The notes under the pieces are model-generated. The model was not told the DNA's origin, searched no databases, and saw nothing but the letters and a program-made list of their open reading frames with translations. DNA of 64,000 bases. Source: Blastomussa wellsi. Lineage: Eukaryota; Cnidaria; Anthozoa; Scleractinia; Plerogyridae. This document shows positions 28,171-41,199 of the stretch, piece by piece. Both the position numbers and the translations under genes were made by a program. The number at the start of each line of letters is the position of its first letter. The stretch's first letter is position 1. Location: positions 8,998,874-9,062,873 of the forward strand of contig OX393562.1 of assembly GCA_947652115.1 (NCBI GenBank), written 5' to 3'.

Positions 28171-29290
28171 CGACTTCAACACGGTCAAAGTGTGTAATTC
28201 AGCTAACCTGAGTTGACTTGGGTTCATACATATTTATGAGCCTCGCATCTTAGTAAAGCTCAATGCTTTTCAAACCGGTTTTATTCTAGCCAAATGTTGA
28301 ATATATAACAGTAATAGCTTTACTTAGTATATGGTTTTTGAAGAATGAACTGAAATCTTTTGTGTATTTTACATTCTATTAACTAAGAAGTCTTGGCAAA
28401 TACAGATGACAGGCCAAAGTAAACACGCAAGATTTGTTGTCTGTGATTGATGCACTTCGAGAACGATATCTAACCTTTGTCCATTCAAATAAGAACAAAA
28501 TTTTTCTGCTCACCAAAGTTATCTTATCTGACGTTATAAAACCTAAAGACCTCCTTGTGTAAACAATGGTTGCGATGAGGCTTCGCAGAACTCTTCATGT
28601 AGATAACAGAGAACTATTTTGTAGCCAAGAATCATTAACAAAACCTGATCAAGGGAACAAGAATCTTAATTAAAAACCGATGATGTTTTCTGTTCTGTTT
28701 ACATTTCAACACAAAACTAAAGCAAAGATTTACGTGAATTGTTGCCACATTCACGTGTTGATAGCTGGGCTAGTTTATGATGGTTTTCATCATGTATAAA
28801 AGTCAGAGATACCTTTACCAGAGAACACGCAGTCAATGAAAGCTAATCCTAATGTTCACTGTCACTTATTTTGGTGGAGGACATGGAGCTTAGTCGCAGT
28901 TAAAACAGGTTTTTGCGATCAATAGGCTAGGCACTTTTCTGCATCTGGTTGCCAAGAAACTAAGTGGTTCCATGTGTCCCCCTTACAGTTTACTCAAGTA
29001 ATGCTTGTAACTTGTAACACAACAAATGAGAAGTGTGACGCATCGCATTACATTGAAATGATGATTACTTCATGTCATATTTACACAGAGAATATTTTCA
29101 ATTTTTTTTGCAATTTTGGCATTTCCAAGGCCACTATACAATGTTTGATGTGATGAGTTGTTCCTTTGCTATAATAAAAAAGTATCAACCATTGAAAAAT
29201 GTTGCCTAAATTCTGAATTAGCACGATTAACCATAATTAACCACAACTAAACAATGAACAATAACAGCTTTCTTGGCAATGGCTAATCGT
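28171..29290. other. AT-rich intergenic DNA
   Basis: No supported gene, tandem repeat or hairpin of note was seen. Confidence 0.5.
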
Positions 29291-29292
29291 TC

Positions 29293-29610
29293 TCAATTAT
29301 GTTTTTTGTATTTCATTCCCCAAGAACCATTGTTGCAAAGCATTTTCCACAAGGGGGAATGTTTTTCTGCTTTTCCTAGGGAATTTGGGTGTAAAATCGG
29401 AAACCTTTCCAACAGACAGGCATCATCTCTGTTTCCTTTTCGCCGAAGACGGGTTTCTTGATGAACAATAGGGTTTTCCCCAGTGGCAAATATTGGAGTG
29501 TCCTGGTTGAATACAATGTCCTTTGCGTTATGTGTTTTGGGTACTGGTAGGTGCACTAAAACTTTGTCCTTCAAGGAGTAATAAAAATTTGTGCCACTGT
29601 ATAATGGATG
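29293..29610 (-). pseudogene. C-terminal part of SF3-helicase-like gene, separated by a LINE
   Basis: The minus frames contain VHLPVPKTH, DIVF and DTPIFATG, which in this protein type follow the helicase core. The upstream part of the same gene lies at 33,935-34,615, on the far side of LINE A. A frameshift lies close to the LINE 5' end. Confidence 0.55.
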
Positions 29611-29648
29611 ACTGTTATCTAGGTTATTTCTTCGGTTAGCACGGTTAG

Positions 29649-29728
29649 GTTTGCTTGCGGTTAGTTTCACTCTATTTTAGGTTTGCTTGAGGTTAGTTTC
29701 ACTCCATTTTGCTTGCGGTTAGCTTTCA
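29649..29728. repeat. 31-bp tandem repeats in LINE A 5' region
   Basis: Two and a half units starting GTTTGCTTG(C/A)GGTTAGTTTCAC, just ahead of ORF1. Such repeats can act as LINE promoter units. Confidence 0.7.
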
Positions 29729-29776
29729 TTTGATGTTGATCTTTGAGTCTTGCTTTGGAGCGAACTTCTTTGAATC

Positions 29777-30553
29777 ATGCCTGACAAGCGGGCTTCCAAG
29801 TCTTTAAATCCTTCTACTGGACACGATTCTGATCCAACCTCTCAGTTTGTGTCAATGGCGACCCTGAGAGAGATGATGCAGATGCAGGAGCGAATATTTA
29901 AAACCATGTTTGAATCTGTGCTGTCTTCAGTAAATACACGGATAGACGAGGTGGTGAAGTCAGTAGCAGAACTAAGAGCTAGTCTTCAGTACTCACAACA
30001 GGATATTGATGACCTTAAAAAGTCGAATGGCGAACTGGCTACGATAGAAGACGAACTCGATGACATCCAGTATACTCTGGACAAACATGAAGACAAAATG
30101 GAGTACCTTGAAAATCAAAGTCGTCGAAACAACATTCGAATTGATGGAATCGCTGAAGTAGGCAATGAAATGTGGCTTGACACAGAAACAAAGGCAAAAG
30201 AAATATTGAAGGAAAAGTTGAATTTGGATTTCGAACCAGAAATCGAGCGAGCGCACCACATTGGTCCGAAACCAAGAACAACAGCTCCCACCGTGGCTGA
30301 TGGCTTGAGATCCAGACCAAGGACCATAGTCTGCCGTCTACGAGATTGGAAACAGAAAGAGGGGATCCTTCATGCAGCTAGACAAACCAAGCCAACGGGT
30401 CTGTTTGTGAGTGAAGACCTTGCAGCGGAAACCTTGGATAAGCGAAGTAGTCAACTTGATAAACTAAAGGAAGCCAAGAGAGCAGGAAAGATTGCATATT
30501 TTGTATTGGACAGATTAATTGTTAAGGACAGGCCTCCTCGTGAGTCCAGATAA
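29777..30553 (+). CDS. LINE A ORF1 protein, 258 aa
   Basis: Residues about 30-110 are coiled-coil. After that a LENQSRRNNIRIDGI motif marks the RRM-like domain of L1-type ORF1 proteins, and a basic C-terminal domain follows. Such proteins form trimers that bind the LINE RNA. The frame is intact. It ends 20 bases before the ORF2 start. Confidence 0.75.
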   Translation: MPDKRASKSLNPSTGHDSDPTSQFVSMATLREMMQMQERIFKTMFESVLSSVNTRIDEVVKSVAELRASLQYSQQDIDDLKKSNGELATIEDELDDIQYTLDKHEDKMEYLENQSRRNNIRIDGIAEVGNEMWLDTETKAKEILKEKLNLDFEPEIERAHHIGPKPRTTAPTVADGLRSRPRTIVCRLRDWKQKEGILHAARQTKPTGLFVSEDLAAETLDKRSSQLDKLKEAKRAGKIAYFVLDRLIVKDRPPRESR

Positions 30554-30573
30554 GTTTTTTATTCTCTTCTATA

Positions 30574-33500
30574 ATGGCTTTAAGTAATATTTTACCATTT
30601 AGTCAACCAGACGATGAGGAATTTGCGTTGATGTTGTATGAACTCCAAAATGGCCCTGCTCATTATGATCATGATCGTTTATCCCAATTACTTTTTAATC
30701 CCTTAACTTCCAACCTTAACCGTTATCTCATACGCTCAGAAGATATAGACCCTGACGCTCATGTTAATACTGATAGTCGCTGTGATTATTACGTTGAAGA
30801 TAAATTTAACGAAACGCTACACAGCAAAATCAGAAATAACAATCATTTCTCCATTTTTCATCTCAACATTAGAAGTCTTCAAAATAAATTAGACGATCTA
30901 ACAACCTTGCTAGCCAACCTAGATGTAAAATTTTCTATCGTTGGAATAACTGAAACTTGGCTACAAAACTCGGCTTATAACATGGATATCGACGGGTACG
31001 ATTTTGTTTTTAAAAATCGCTCATTCAAATCAGGCGGGGGGTTGGATTGTACGTGTCAAACGATCTTAACTTCAAAATCCGTGAAGACATAAGAGTGCCT
31101 AATGAGGAGGTGATGGAACCATTGTTTATTGAGATCATAAGACCTCATGGGAAAAATATTATTGTGGGCATAATTTACAGACCACCAAACCAAAGTGTCG
31201 ATGTCTTCGTTGACAACTTCAATGAAATTTTAGTTAAAGTCTCAAGAGAAAACAAGATATGCTACTTAATGGGCGATTTCAACCTGAACCTGTTAAACCA
31301 CCAAAATCATGTTGCCACTGGCGAATTTCTAGACGGGCTTCATTCCTGTATGTTCTCGCCGTTGATTTCGTTACCATCCAGGATAACATCTCACAGTGCA
31401 ACTCTCATTGATAACATTTTTACCAATTACTTTGAACACCATTACCGAACAGCTGGGTTATTGTTGGCTGATATCTCGGACCATTTACCTATATTTTCCA
31501 TTTGTTCCGATGACATTTCCAACCTAAGGTCCAGAGAAATTATATTTGTGCGTAATAAGAACGAAGCGAACACTTTGGACTTTCTCCAACAACTTGGAAG
31601 TACTGATTGGTCACAAATTCCTGGATACAATGATCCTAAAATCTGTTACGACAGATTTCTTAGTAAATTTTCGCAGATTTACAATTCATGTTTTCCACTC
31701 AAAAAATTAAAGAGAAAGAATCAACTTAAGAAGCCTTGGTTATCGAAGGGCTTACTCAAATGTGTAAAACGTAAGAACAAATTATACAAGCAATATCTTT
31801 CTGATACATCTGCTCAGAACAAAGCGCTGTATAAAGAGTATAGGAACAAACTAAATCACTCCTTGAGAATTGCTAAAAGGCTATATTATGATAAAAAACT
31901 AAATGAGTCCAAAACCAACATGAGAGCTACTTGGAGGTTGCTCAACGATCTCATATATAAAAGAAAACCAAAACTAAAATCCAACCAATCATTTAAAGCA
32001 GATGATCTGGAAATAACTGATCCAGTAGCTATTGCAAACAAATTTTGTCAATATTTTTCCAACATCGGGCCAAACCTGGCCAAGGGAATACGATCAAGCA
32101 TATCCCACAAAAATTTTTTATCTGGAACTTTCAATCAATCGATTTTTCTAAACCTGGCAACGGAAGAAGAAATTATTGCTATTGCAAACCAATTTCAATC
32201 AGGTAAAGCTGCTGGTTATGACAACATTCCTATGTCTATTATAAAGCAGTCTATAAACTTCATTTCTTCTCCGCTTACGCACATTGTTAATTTATCTATT
32301 ATGCATGGTATTGTTCCAGACCAAATGAAAATCGCTGGTGTGGTGCCTATTTTCAAAACTGGCGACAAAGCTATTTTTTCTAATTATAGGCCTGTTTCCA
32401 TCCTTCCTTGATTTTCAAAATTCCTAGAGCGTATTGTTTATAATCGCATCTTAAGTTATCTAAATGATTTCCACATTCTTTGTGATAACCAATATGGGTT
32501 TAGAAAAAATCATTCTACCACTCATGCACTTATCGACTTGTATGATAAAATTTCGTCTGCTCTGGATCGCAAAGAGCATGCTGTCGGAGTATTTCTAGAT
32601 CTTTCTAAGGCCTTTGACACTGTGAATCACGAAATTCTTTTTGACAAACTCTATCACTACGGTGTTCGCGGATTGGCATTAGAATGGGTGAAAAGTTACT
32701 TCAATGAAAGAACTCAATTTGTTGAATACAATAGATTGAGATCAACCCCTCATAAGATCTGCTGTGGGGTTCCGCAAGGGTCAATTCTAGGCCCGCTGTT
32801 TTTTATCTTATACATAAATGATTTGAACAACGCTTCAAATCTTGAATCAATCATATTCGCAGACGACACAAATTTATTCATCTCACACAAAGACCCTGAT
32901 TTGTTAATTAGTATCCTAAACTGCGAATTAATTAAACTGTCAAATTGGTTCAGAGCAAACAGACTCTCTTTGAACTTAACTAAAACAAATTTCATGGAAT
33001 TCAAACCACGACAAAAAAAAACTTCCTCAGACTTTAATGTTGTTATTAATGAGAGAACCATTGCACAGGTCAATGAAACAGTCTTTCTTGGGGTAGTTTT
33101 AGATGACAACTTAACTTGGAAGTCTCATATATCTAGCCTAGCGGATAAAATATCTAAATCTATTGGTACAATTTTTAGATCTAGTTTTTATCTTTCAACT
33201 CCCTCTCTTCGCATGCTATACAACGCAATGATACTTCCATACCTTAATTACTGTAATCTAGTCTGGGGATCAACTTATAAAACTAACCTTCAAAGAATCG
33301 TAATTTTGCAAAAACGGGTGATTAGGATAGTGAACAAGTCCTATTATAATGCTCATACAGAACCTATTTTTAAGAAGCTTAACTTGCTTAAATTTCAAGA
33401 TATGCATTTAATGCATCTAGGTCAGTTTATGTTCTCGTTTAAGAAGGCTATTCTCCCTCGAAAATTTGAGAACATATTTGCAATCAACAACCAAATCCAT

Positions 33501-33683
33501 TGCTACAATACAAGGCATGCAAATTCCTTTCGTCTTCCGTTATGTAGAACAAATATCCGGCAATTCTCCGTATTCTTTCAAGGTCCCAAATTCTTCAATT
33601 CTCTTTCACCTGAAATTTCGGGCACTTCATCACTGGCATGTTTCAAAAAAAAACTTAAAGCATATATTATTGATAACTATTAA
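30574..33683 (+). pseudogene. LINE A ORF2: endonuclease and reverse transcriptase, two breaks
   Basis: An APE-type endonuclease occupies the first part (HLNIRSLQNK, ITETWL, later GDFNLNLL). The reverse transcriptase follows, with FLDLSKAFDTVNH, GVPQGSILGPL and the catalytic FADD. The C-terminal part is of the Jockey/CR1 type. A frameshift lies near 31,045 after SGGG. An in-frame TGA is at 32,409-32,411, within the RT fingers. Otherwise the protein, about 1,030 codons, is complete, so the copy is young. Both breaks are ordinary decay. Confidence 0.8.
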
Positions 33684-33934
33684 CTCTGTTTTCAAATAAG
33701 ACTTGTCATAAATTATCTAATATCAGTCATCTCGTGTTTATTGTGAGGGAACTTAAGCTTACAAGCCCCGTGGTTTTTTATTAGGTTCCCTCGCCATTTT
33801 GCTTTCCACCTTAACATATTATACTGTAGTTTTGTATTTTCATCGTTATCTGTATATTGAGCTGTTTTTTATTTATTAATCATTGTATTATAATTCTATT
33901 TTTGGCAAATAAAAAAAAAAAATAAAAAAAAAAA

Positions 33935-34615
33935 GATGGTGCCCATCTGAAATCATTCAAAAATATTATTTCAACCTTCTCAGCTCCAACCCAGGCAAAA
34001 CTAGTGGTGGTGGAATTTAAGAATGAATTGTAGATGTCATTTAGTGGGTTCAAAAGAAATGTCTCTCCACAGTAGGCTACTCCGGCAATCATTATTTTCC
34101 TGTATTTCCTGCAGCCCTTATATAATAGATCGTACACGCTTTGGGCAAAGTAATCCACGTCTACTCCATTGCATTTCAAAACCTCGTGAGCGCAAACTAA
34201 CCACTGTCCATGACAACCTCCAACACACTCTCCCTGCCTTGCATCGCTCAATAGTTCAATTCTACTCTTTTTCGCTTTTTTTAAATCATTCGAATTCTCC
34301 ATTTCCCAGGCGGTCTCTATAACTTCCACTACAACCTTAGAACCCTGGTTGACAATGAACTCCACAAGATCGCTGGTGCATGAGTGCTAGTAACTCAGTT
34401 CTTGATCTAATACTCTTGGATACTATGATTTCTGTCAAATCAAAGGATATCGTTCTTTTCCTTTTGGTTCCAGATTTTTGCTTTGCTGACTTAATCGTTG
34501 CACTATCTTCTTTGTTCATTCCCTCCTCATCAGTTGACACCTTGTCCAGTTCATCATCGCCTGCAGTTTTTGCCTTCTCTTCTCGAGCTCTCAAATGGTT
34601 TGCCATAGATGCCAT
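33935..34615 (-). pseudogene. SF3-helicase-like gene, N-terminal and core part, broken by LINE A
   Basis: The first frame runs from ATG 34615 with a Lys/Arg/Asp-rich head. After a frameshift near 34,370 a second frame holds the core: a Walker A-like site in IMIAGVAYCGET, with Glu where the Lys should be, and a Walker B-like IIFLNDFRW. Sequences with this FLNDFRW signature resemble parvovirus NS1-type or other replication helicases of superfamily 3 and, from memory, recur in cnidarian genomes. The core is cut just after FRW by the LINE tail and resumes at 29,610. The lost Walker Lys makes it inactive. The parent element is not identified. Confidence 0.55.
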
Positions 34616-35404
34616 GGTTGTTTTGGGAGGATTTTCATTACTCAGATATTTATTTATTTAGCTGTATTTATACACGGACTGATCCTCACATTAAATGAAG
34701 TACTCGACTTCTTTTTTCATGTACTGCCATGCGCTGAAGTAATTGGCGTGTATGGAAGAAAAATGAACAGATATACCAAAGTTTTGTAACAAAATGTTCT
34801 TACTTTGCAACCAGCATTGGTTTTTATCCAGTTCGATAGTCATGTGGTAGTGAATTCCAGAATTTGCGTGTTTTTCCTGGCAAACACACCACTGAAATAC
34901 TTTAGCAGGTGTGTCATGAAAAGAAAACTAACCTGCAACTACAAATGAGTTTCTAGTTGGAATCATCTCACATCTACTTGGCTATATGTGATCAAGTAAA
35001 CCTGCCATACCGTACGTGCGTTAATTTCGCTTCCTTTAGATACCGAATGAGATAAATTACGCTCCTCATCACTCTCTGCCGATGAGCTAGAGTCAGACAG
35101 ATAAGCAGCGAGCAAGTCCATCTTGACTCAGAGTGAATGAAGTTCCCGGTAAAGCCAGTTACCATATCAACAGACAACAAACCCGCCGCACGTCAAATGG
35201 GTAGATCAATCACGCGTTGTCACACAACGAATCAATTTGAATGTCATGGGCTGATGTAGTTTTCAGTACTTAAATAAAATGACATAAGCATTCTTTTGCA
35301 GCATCTTTGTGTCATATGAGACATATCCACACCCAGAATAAGTTGAAAAAAAAACACAGCACACCAAGGCAACCATAGAAGTAAAAAAAACAATTTTTCT
35401 GCCA

Positions 35405-35632
35405 CAGACAATGAGTGTCAAAAGTAGTTGACACATTGACTTGAAATAAACGATTTTTGGGCATATGAATCACATGATCCCCCAACCAATGTTGTGCAAA
35501 TGTAGCACATGACTTGCTGAAATAAACAACATTGATTTGGGGAAGGGGGAGGAGGGCCTGAGAAAATGCGGCATCTCCAAAAAATAGTTTAGAAATAACA
35601 ATGTTTGAACACTTTTTTGTCACTCGCTGTAG
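35405..35632. repeat. Dispersed repeat, copy 2
   Basis: The same two blocks as at 26,284-26,945, but directly adjacent here. This copy probably shows the original, uninterrupted arrangement. Confidence 0.75.
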
Positions 35633-36931
35633 CTTTGACAGCCAGGCGTGATTCCTTGAGGGTGGAAAACAGATCAATTTCAGTTTATTTGCCTTGGCCT
35701 TTGGCTTCAGCAAATATTTTCATTTGAGCTGCGAGCCTGCCAGACCCTGACGAATCAACATTTTAAAAAACTGAGTTAAAATTGGAGTTTGAACTTTCAG
35801 AACACAGGTAGAGTCAGGAAGAATGCATTACCTTACTGAATAAAGAGGAAAAAATCCTTTTCTTTGGAGGATGCATTGGTTAGGGGAACTGAAGGCAAAA
35901 ATCATTATTTCTGAAACAGATTCTTTAGAAGGCCTAACAGAGGTAAAGTTTAGTTTGGGTAGTAACTTATTCCTGTTCCTTCATTTTGGCAAGAAAATTA
36001 GGTTTGAAGTTGATGTTTTCCCGCTTTTGGGCCTTTGCATTGCAGGCTCCAAATGTATGTGAGTGGCATGCTGTGATGTATGATATGGAGAACACTGAGA
36101 GTTAAATTATTTGAGCATCCGGCAGCACAACAGTACACCATGGTAGAGCAAAGGAAAAGATCGATAAGGACATCATGTGTGCTGTATAAAGCAGGATTGA
36201 TTAGTTTTATTTATTTGGTGTGATTTCAGATATCTTCTCCATATCATATGTCATAAAAGATAGCTGACCCACCAATTCTGAGTCACAATGCCAATGGCGT
36301 AAAATCATGCTAAAAACGGGTCTTTTGTGGTAAAAAAGACAGAAATACTGAAAAAACACCCTTAAAACATTATTGTATATGGTCAGAACTACTGTATGAG
36401 AAAAAATAGTCAATTTTTGCTTTCAGTTCTCCTTAAATAAGCCCAGATTAAGCTGATCTTTGTCCACTAGTTGTCTTTCGGTTCTGGAAGTGAGCCTGGG
36501 CCTACAGTAGTTAGAAGCCCAATTAGTGCCAATATTTTAAAACTAGGTTTCATTTTTCTGACAATTTTCTCTATAGGCTAGTCATTCTATGGAAAAATAA
36601 TTTGACCTTGAACTAATTGTAACGGAAAGTCAAATAGACTTTTCTGCCAAAATGAATCTTTATGTGCCCTTAGTTAACATGTGAAAAATCCACCAAAATT
36701 CAGTGGGGAAAAAGGTTAATTTCTTGCATAATTTCAAAATGGCTGCAAGTTTGTGTCACTGGAATTATAACATAGAATAACAAATTGCAACAGGAAGTCT
36801 ACCTCCACCAAATAAATCTTAGTGTGATAACATATCGCAAATACAGAAAAATCCATGTAGGGAAAAATGGTATATTTCCTCGCTCGCTCTTAGATAATAC
36901 AGTACCCCTTAGATGTTAGTTACCACCTCTC

Positions 36932-36993
36932 GTCTCATTTCTCGCGAGTCGCGTCTCATTTCTCTCGAGAAACTTCTCATTTCTCTCAAGATT
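36932..36993. repeat. Three ~21-bp tandem repeats
   Basis: Three units with TCTCATTTCTC cores followed by GCGAG, TCGAG or TCAAG. Confidence 0.7.
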
Positions 36994-38419
36994 CACTGAA
37001 GTGTTCAGTATGGAATATATTATGCATGAGAAGCTGGTGTACAATTTAACACTTCTGTTTGCAGCGCGTTGCCAAATCAACGAAAAAAGTTAAACTGACT
37101 CAAACTGTCGCAAAGCAAAGGTTAACTTCAGAATTCCACCGGCGTCCATTTGTTTGACAACAAACATGTTTGTATGAATGGTGAATATTATCTTTTGAGG
37201 AAATGCCGTCGGCTTTGAAGCACAAGTATTCTGTGACATTTTTAATCATAATTATTAATTCTAGTAGCCACCAAATTTCGATTCAACAAGTTTATAATCA
37301 CTTTGATTTCGATTTATGACGAAGCCATGGCCGTTGCTTTATTATTACTTTTGTATTTGAGAGCCTCCTGGAGAAAGCAAGCATGAACTTCGAGGCAATG
37401 AAAAATCGAGGTACAGCAATCTACCTTGAATGTCTGAGAATCGGGCTGGTTTGACGTTTTTGGCACTGAAGCATCTGTTTACTTTTATTAGTCGTTTCGG
37501 TTCAGATTGGCCATAACAGACAAAACGCGGTTAACAGTTAAATAAGCAAAGAGGAAATGTTTTTTGCCGACGATGTCTTGTTTGCTTCACTGCGAAAAAA
37601 TGTCAAGTTGTCGGCATGGAAACTTTCCACCACTTGACATTCTTGTGTGATTGTTTGAAAGTATCTAGCGTCGAGTTTCACTCGTGTGTTGTCAATTTCA
37701 TCGACAAATGAATTCATCACACGCCAGTCTCGTGCACTGTGAAGATGAAAGTTCTAAGCTTTCGGTTTGAAGCCTGAGAATAAAAATTGCTGAAGAAAAA
37801 GAAAATGGTAAACAAAGATGATATTTGTAAAAGAGAAAAAAGCTCTCTCCTGATAATTTTGATGGGTTTGAATGAGACGACAGTGTATTCCCATGGGAGA
37901 TATCTTACTACTTTGCCCAGTCCCTTTACTATTGGTACAATACACCAAAATGCCACCCATGACTTTAAAAAGAAAGCGATAACCAGCAGGTTTAAACATT
38001 TTTCAATTACCGGTGCTTTCATCTCCTGTCCATGTTATTCTCGCCCATTGTGAACTCTGGATTAAAATTGTCATATCATCAGAGATTTCACGATGACTAT
38101 AGGCAATGGTGTAATAATAGAAAAGAAGAAGGGTACTACTGAGAAGCTTTTTTGCTATTCTTACAAACATATTCGAGTAGAGAAACACAAATATAAGATG
38201 CAAATAAGTTAAAAAAGAGGCTTTCCAATACACCCGATCCGTAACAAGGCAAGACTGAAAGGTAGTATGGGTAGAAGTAGAGGGCTGCTGAATGCTTTTG
38301 GTCCACTCTTGTAGCTTGAAGCTTTGGTTTAAAAGCATTGATTGGAATAGCTGTATATTGTAAACTTAATGGAAACATAACCAACGGAATATGTAAAAAA
38401 ATCTTTGTCTCCTGCCACT

Positions 38420-39060
38420 ATCACTGAATGAACATTGCCAAGATTAGAAAGTACTTAACTCAAAGTGCCTCTGAAATTTTAGTGCGTGCATTCATTAGCC
38501 CTCAACTGGATTTGTGACTCCTTGTTATATGGACTTCCCAAACACCTGTTTTAACAGGCTAAGATTGATACAAAACACTGCTGCATGCATTGTTAACTGA
38601 ACGGTTTGACCATATCACTCCTATCATGTTTAGACTTCACTGGCTACCATTAAACTATCGCATCCATTTTAAAATACTGCTTTTAGTGTACAAGTCCCTT
38701 AATGGCTTGGCACCAACCTACCTATCTGAACTTTTACACCATAATAGTCCATGTTACTTCGTTCTAGTTCTCAGAATCTTTTAGCTGTACGTACATGTTA
38801 TCTAGGTTAAAGGCATATGGTAATGGAGTTTTTTCTGTAGTTGCTCCTAGGCTATGGAGTCAATTGCCTCTTAAACTCAGGAGTGTTACCTCTGTTTACC
38901 AGTTGAAGAGATAATTATTTAAATTGTCTTGTGATGTTTAGTTATTAGTAGTTTAGTTAAGTAATAGCTTATAAGTTTTGTATTCTTAAGTTTTACTATA
39001 TTGTTGTACAGCGTTTTGAGCAATTAGTGGATACAGCGTTCTATATGTGATTTTTATATT
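38420..39060 (+). mobile_element. 3' end fragment of a CR1/Jockey-like LINE
   Basis: Translation in shifting frames gives the post-RT region of such LINEs: an LVRAFISPQLD stretch, then DHITP...LHWLP, FKILLLVYKSLNG and LAPTYLSELL. Several stops are present. The reverse transcriptase core is absent, as in a 5'-truncated insertion. Confidence 0.65.
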
Positions 39061-39980
39061 ACTGGTATTATTGTTAAGTCCACAAAAAATGCAAATTGTG
39101 TTTGGCTTCATAACTCAGTCAGTGGAGTGGTTCTCCTTGCCAGGTGGGAGCACTGCCAATTTTCTTCTTCAGGATAGCTAGTAGCCAGGGGTATCAGCAG
39201 TATTCCCTACTCCCGACACACAAACAAAGACCAAAAAAATGCTCATTACTTTATGGGTGCTACTCAGTTCTTATCATATATCCTCATTTAGTCATCCGAC
39301 CAGATTGATGCTTTTTGTGTCTAGTGCATAAGCACAGGTAGGCAAGATGAACTAGTGGTAAAAAAAAATCATACTTCGTGAAGTGTGAGTTGTTAGTCTG
39401 GATGTTATGTAATGCTCATGTAGTTGTACTGTAGTTTCGCTTATGTGACCACTTACCTGAAGATGCAAATCATTTGAGGAATGTGTAACCACTCGATATA
39501 TAATCGTGACCAGTTCAGAATAGCACGAGCACAGGGGGATATTCGGACCCAGTTGAAATTGAACACAAGCACAATTAGGGTATTCAGACCAATCGAATTC
39601 AAGCTTGAGCACAGAAGGGATATTTGGGACCAATTGAAGTAGAAAACTAATATGGTGATGTTTGCATTAGTGAGTCAAATTAAACTCAATGATGGAGTAA
39701 ACAATCATTTATTGCCTAGGAGCGGCGGATGGGTTAACTTAGATTAAACTCATCGCCAATAGATGAGCTTGGGAGCTGGTGCCTTAAGGATTGGTGGAGC
39801 CGGGCAATAACTAGCTCAGAAAAGGAGGTATCCATGGCAACCCTGCAAGCGGTCACCACCCAAACCCCCCTTATGGTGCTTGAATAAGGAGGGGCCATGA
39901 AACAGGGTGAAATGGAACCTCCAACTCCAACAACCCCTAGCACCAGAGGAGACCAAGCCCCTGCACAGAGCAAAGCAATG
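39061..39980. other. AT-rich DNA downstream of LINE fragment, approaching DIRS-like element
   Basis: No gene supported. The last 250 bases may be the 3' region of the DIRS-like element. Confidence 0.4.
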
Positions 39981-40117
39981 GATGAACAGACTTACCAAGT
40001 AAAATGTGAATTACCACAGCAGTTGGCAACTGGAACTCCAACAATCGCCACCTGACATTCGCAGTAAGGTAAGCAGACAAAACTCTCACAGTGATCTTCT
40101 CCACCCAGCAGTCTAAA

Positions 40118-41180
40118 CTATGCTGATGACTGGCAGCCATGCAATAGATCAACCAGCGATGTTAAGCCAGCCTGTTCGAAAGGCCAGCAAAGGGCCTCCG
40201 TCGGTGTCCTGATATAAAGCTGATATGCATTGCTTGTCCAACGGCCAAGAGCCTGGATGAGATGTTTGGGGACACCATTGCGAGCAGCAACTGTTGCTGC
40301 GCCAATGCAAAAGCGATGGCTGGAAAAATTGCCCGGTATCCCTGCAGCAGTCAAGATTTGCCATAGCCAGTCATTCAGAATCGTGCGAGACCACGGTTGG
40401 CCATTCTGGAGCAAAAACAAAGGGCCTGAAGTGTTGCCCCGCATGGAAATGTAGGCAAACATAGCTTGGACGGCACAGAGAGGTGCCTTGCCAGAGCCAA
40501 TATGAATGAAGCAACCCTTGCGGATGGGATCAATTTTTGATGGTTTAATCTGCAGTCTGAGCAAAAGCTGGCCAGGTTAGGAACAGTGAATTCCACAGAT
40601 TGGAAGAAACCAAAATAGCCCAGAGTGTAGGCAGCCCAGAACATACAATGATCATGCAGACTGACATCCAGAGCTTGTTGGATGATGACCAAGATGGAAT
40701 CTGTGACTGGCAGCCGACGTGCAACAGGAGAATCTTGTGAGCGCTTAATCCCTCGCATCACTCGCTGGAGACCAAGGCAGTTCAGCAGTGGATCAGGAAA
40801 CCCCTGTTCAATGTGAAGGGAGCGGACAGCTGAGAGATGGACTTTGATAGATGCATGCTGGATAGAGTCTGCTAGGAATGAAACAAACAAACAAACAGAA
40901 AGTCCGCTCCTCTGCCGGGCAAGGGGAACCGTTGGAGTGGAGCTTCCCCGCCTGAAGGCAGAAATCATGAAACTTCCTCTGACCAGACGCATATGATTTG
41001 GGCCAGGCCCTGCACCAGAAAATAACGGCACCGATCCTCTATCAGGGATGTATCAAGCTGTCCAGTAGGAGTTGAGGAACTGGACAGGAAAGTGGACTGA
41101 GCCTCTGGAGCCAAACGCCTGAACTCCTGCCAATTAAAACGGGAAATGGCATCAGCAATCTTATTTTGAACTCCTGGCAC
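40118..41180 (-). pseudogene. DIRS-type tyrosine recombinase, frameshifted
   Basis: Two frames (41,180-40,375 and 40,564-40,118) cover the N-terminal and catalytic domains. The catalytic part reads HRFCIGAAT, then LGRW, then AYQLYIR with the likely catalytic Tyr. The usual H-x-x-R motif has Cys in place of the Arg, so the site is probably dead. The change fits CpG decay. Confidence 0.65.
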
Positions 41181-41199
41181 ATGGACAGCAGTGAATGTG

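Larger units (their letters stand above)
29611..33934 (+). mobile_element. LINE A: nearly full-length Jockey/CR1-type non-LTR retrotransposon
   Basis: It contains a 5' region with 31-bp tandem repeats, ORF1, ORF2 with endonuclease and reverse transcriptase, a 3' UTR and an A-rich tail ending about 33,934. It interrupts an SF3-helicase-like gene. GATG flanks both ends, a possible short target duplication. No RNase H or tyrosine recombinase is present. Two breaks in ORF2 make it inactive. Confidence 0.8.
34616..38419. other. AT-rich intergenic DNA with a dispersed repeat
   Basis: No supported gene. It contains dispersed-repeat copy 2 (35,405-35,632) and three ~21-bp repeats with a TCTCATTTCTC core at 36,932-36,993. 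Confidence 0.55.

Noticed and set aside
32409..32411. In-frame TGA in LINE A as a recoded codon
   Set aside because: The element also has a frameshift; the stop is ordinary decay and no recoding signal is visible.
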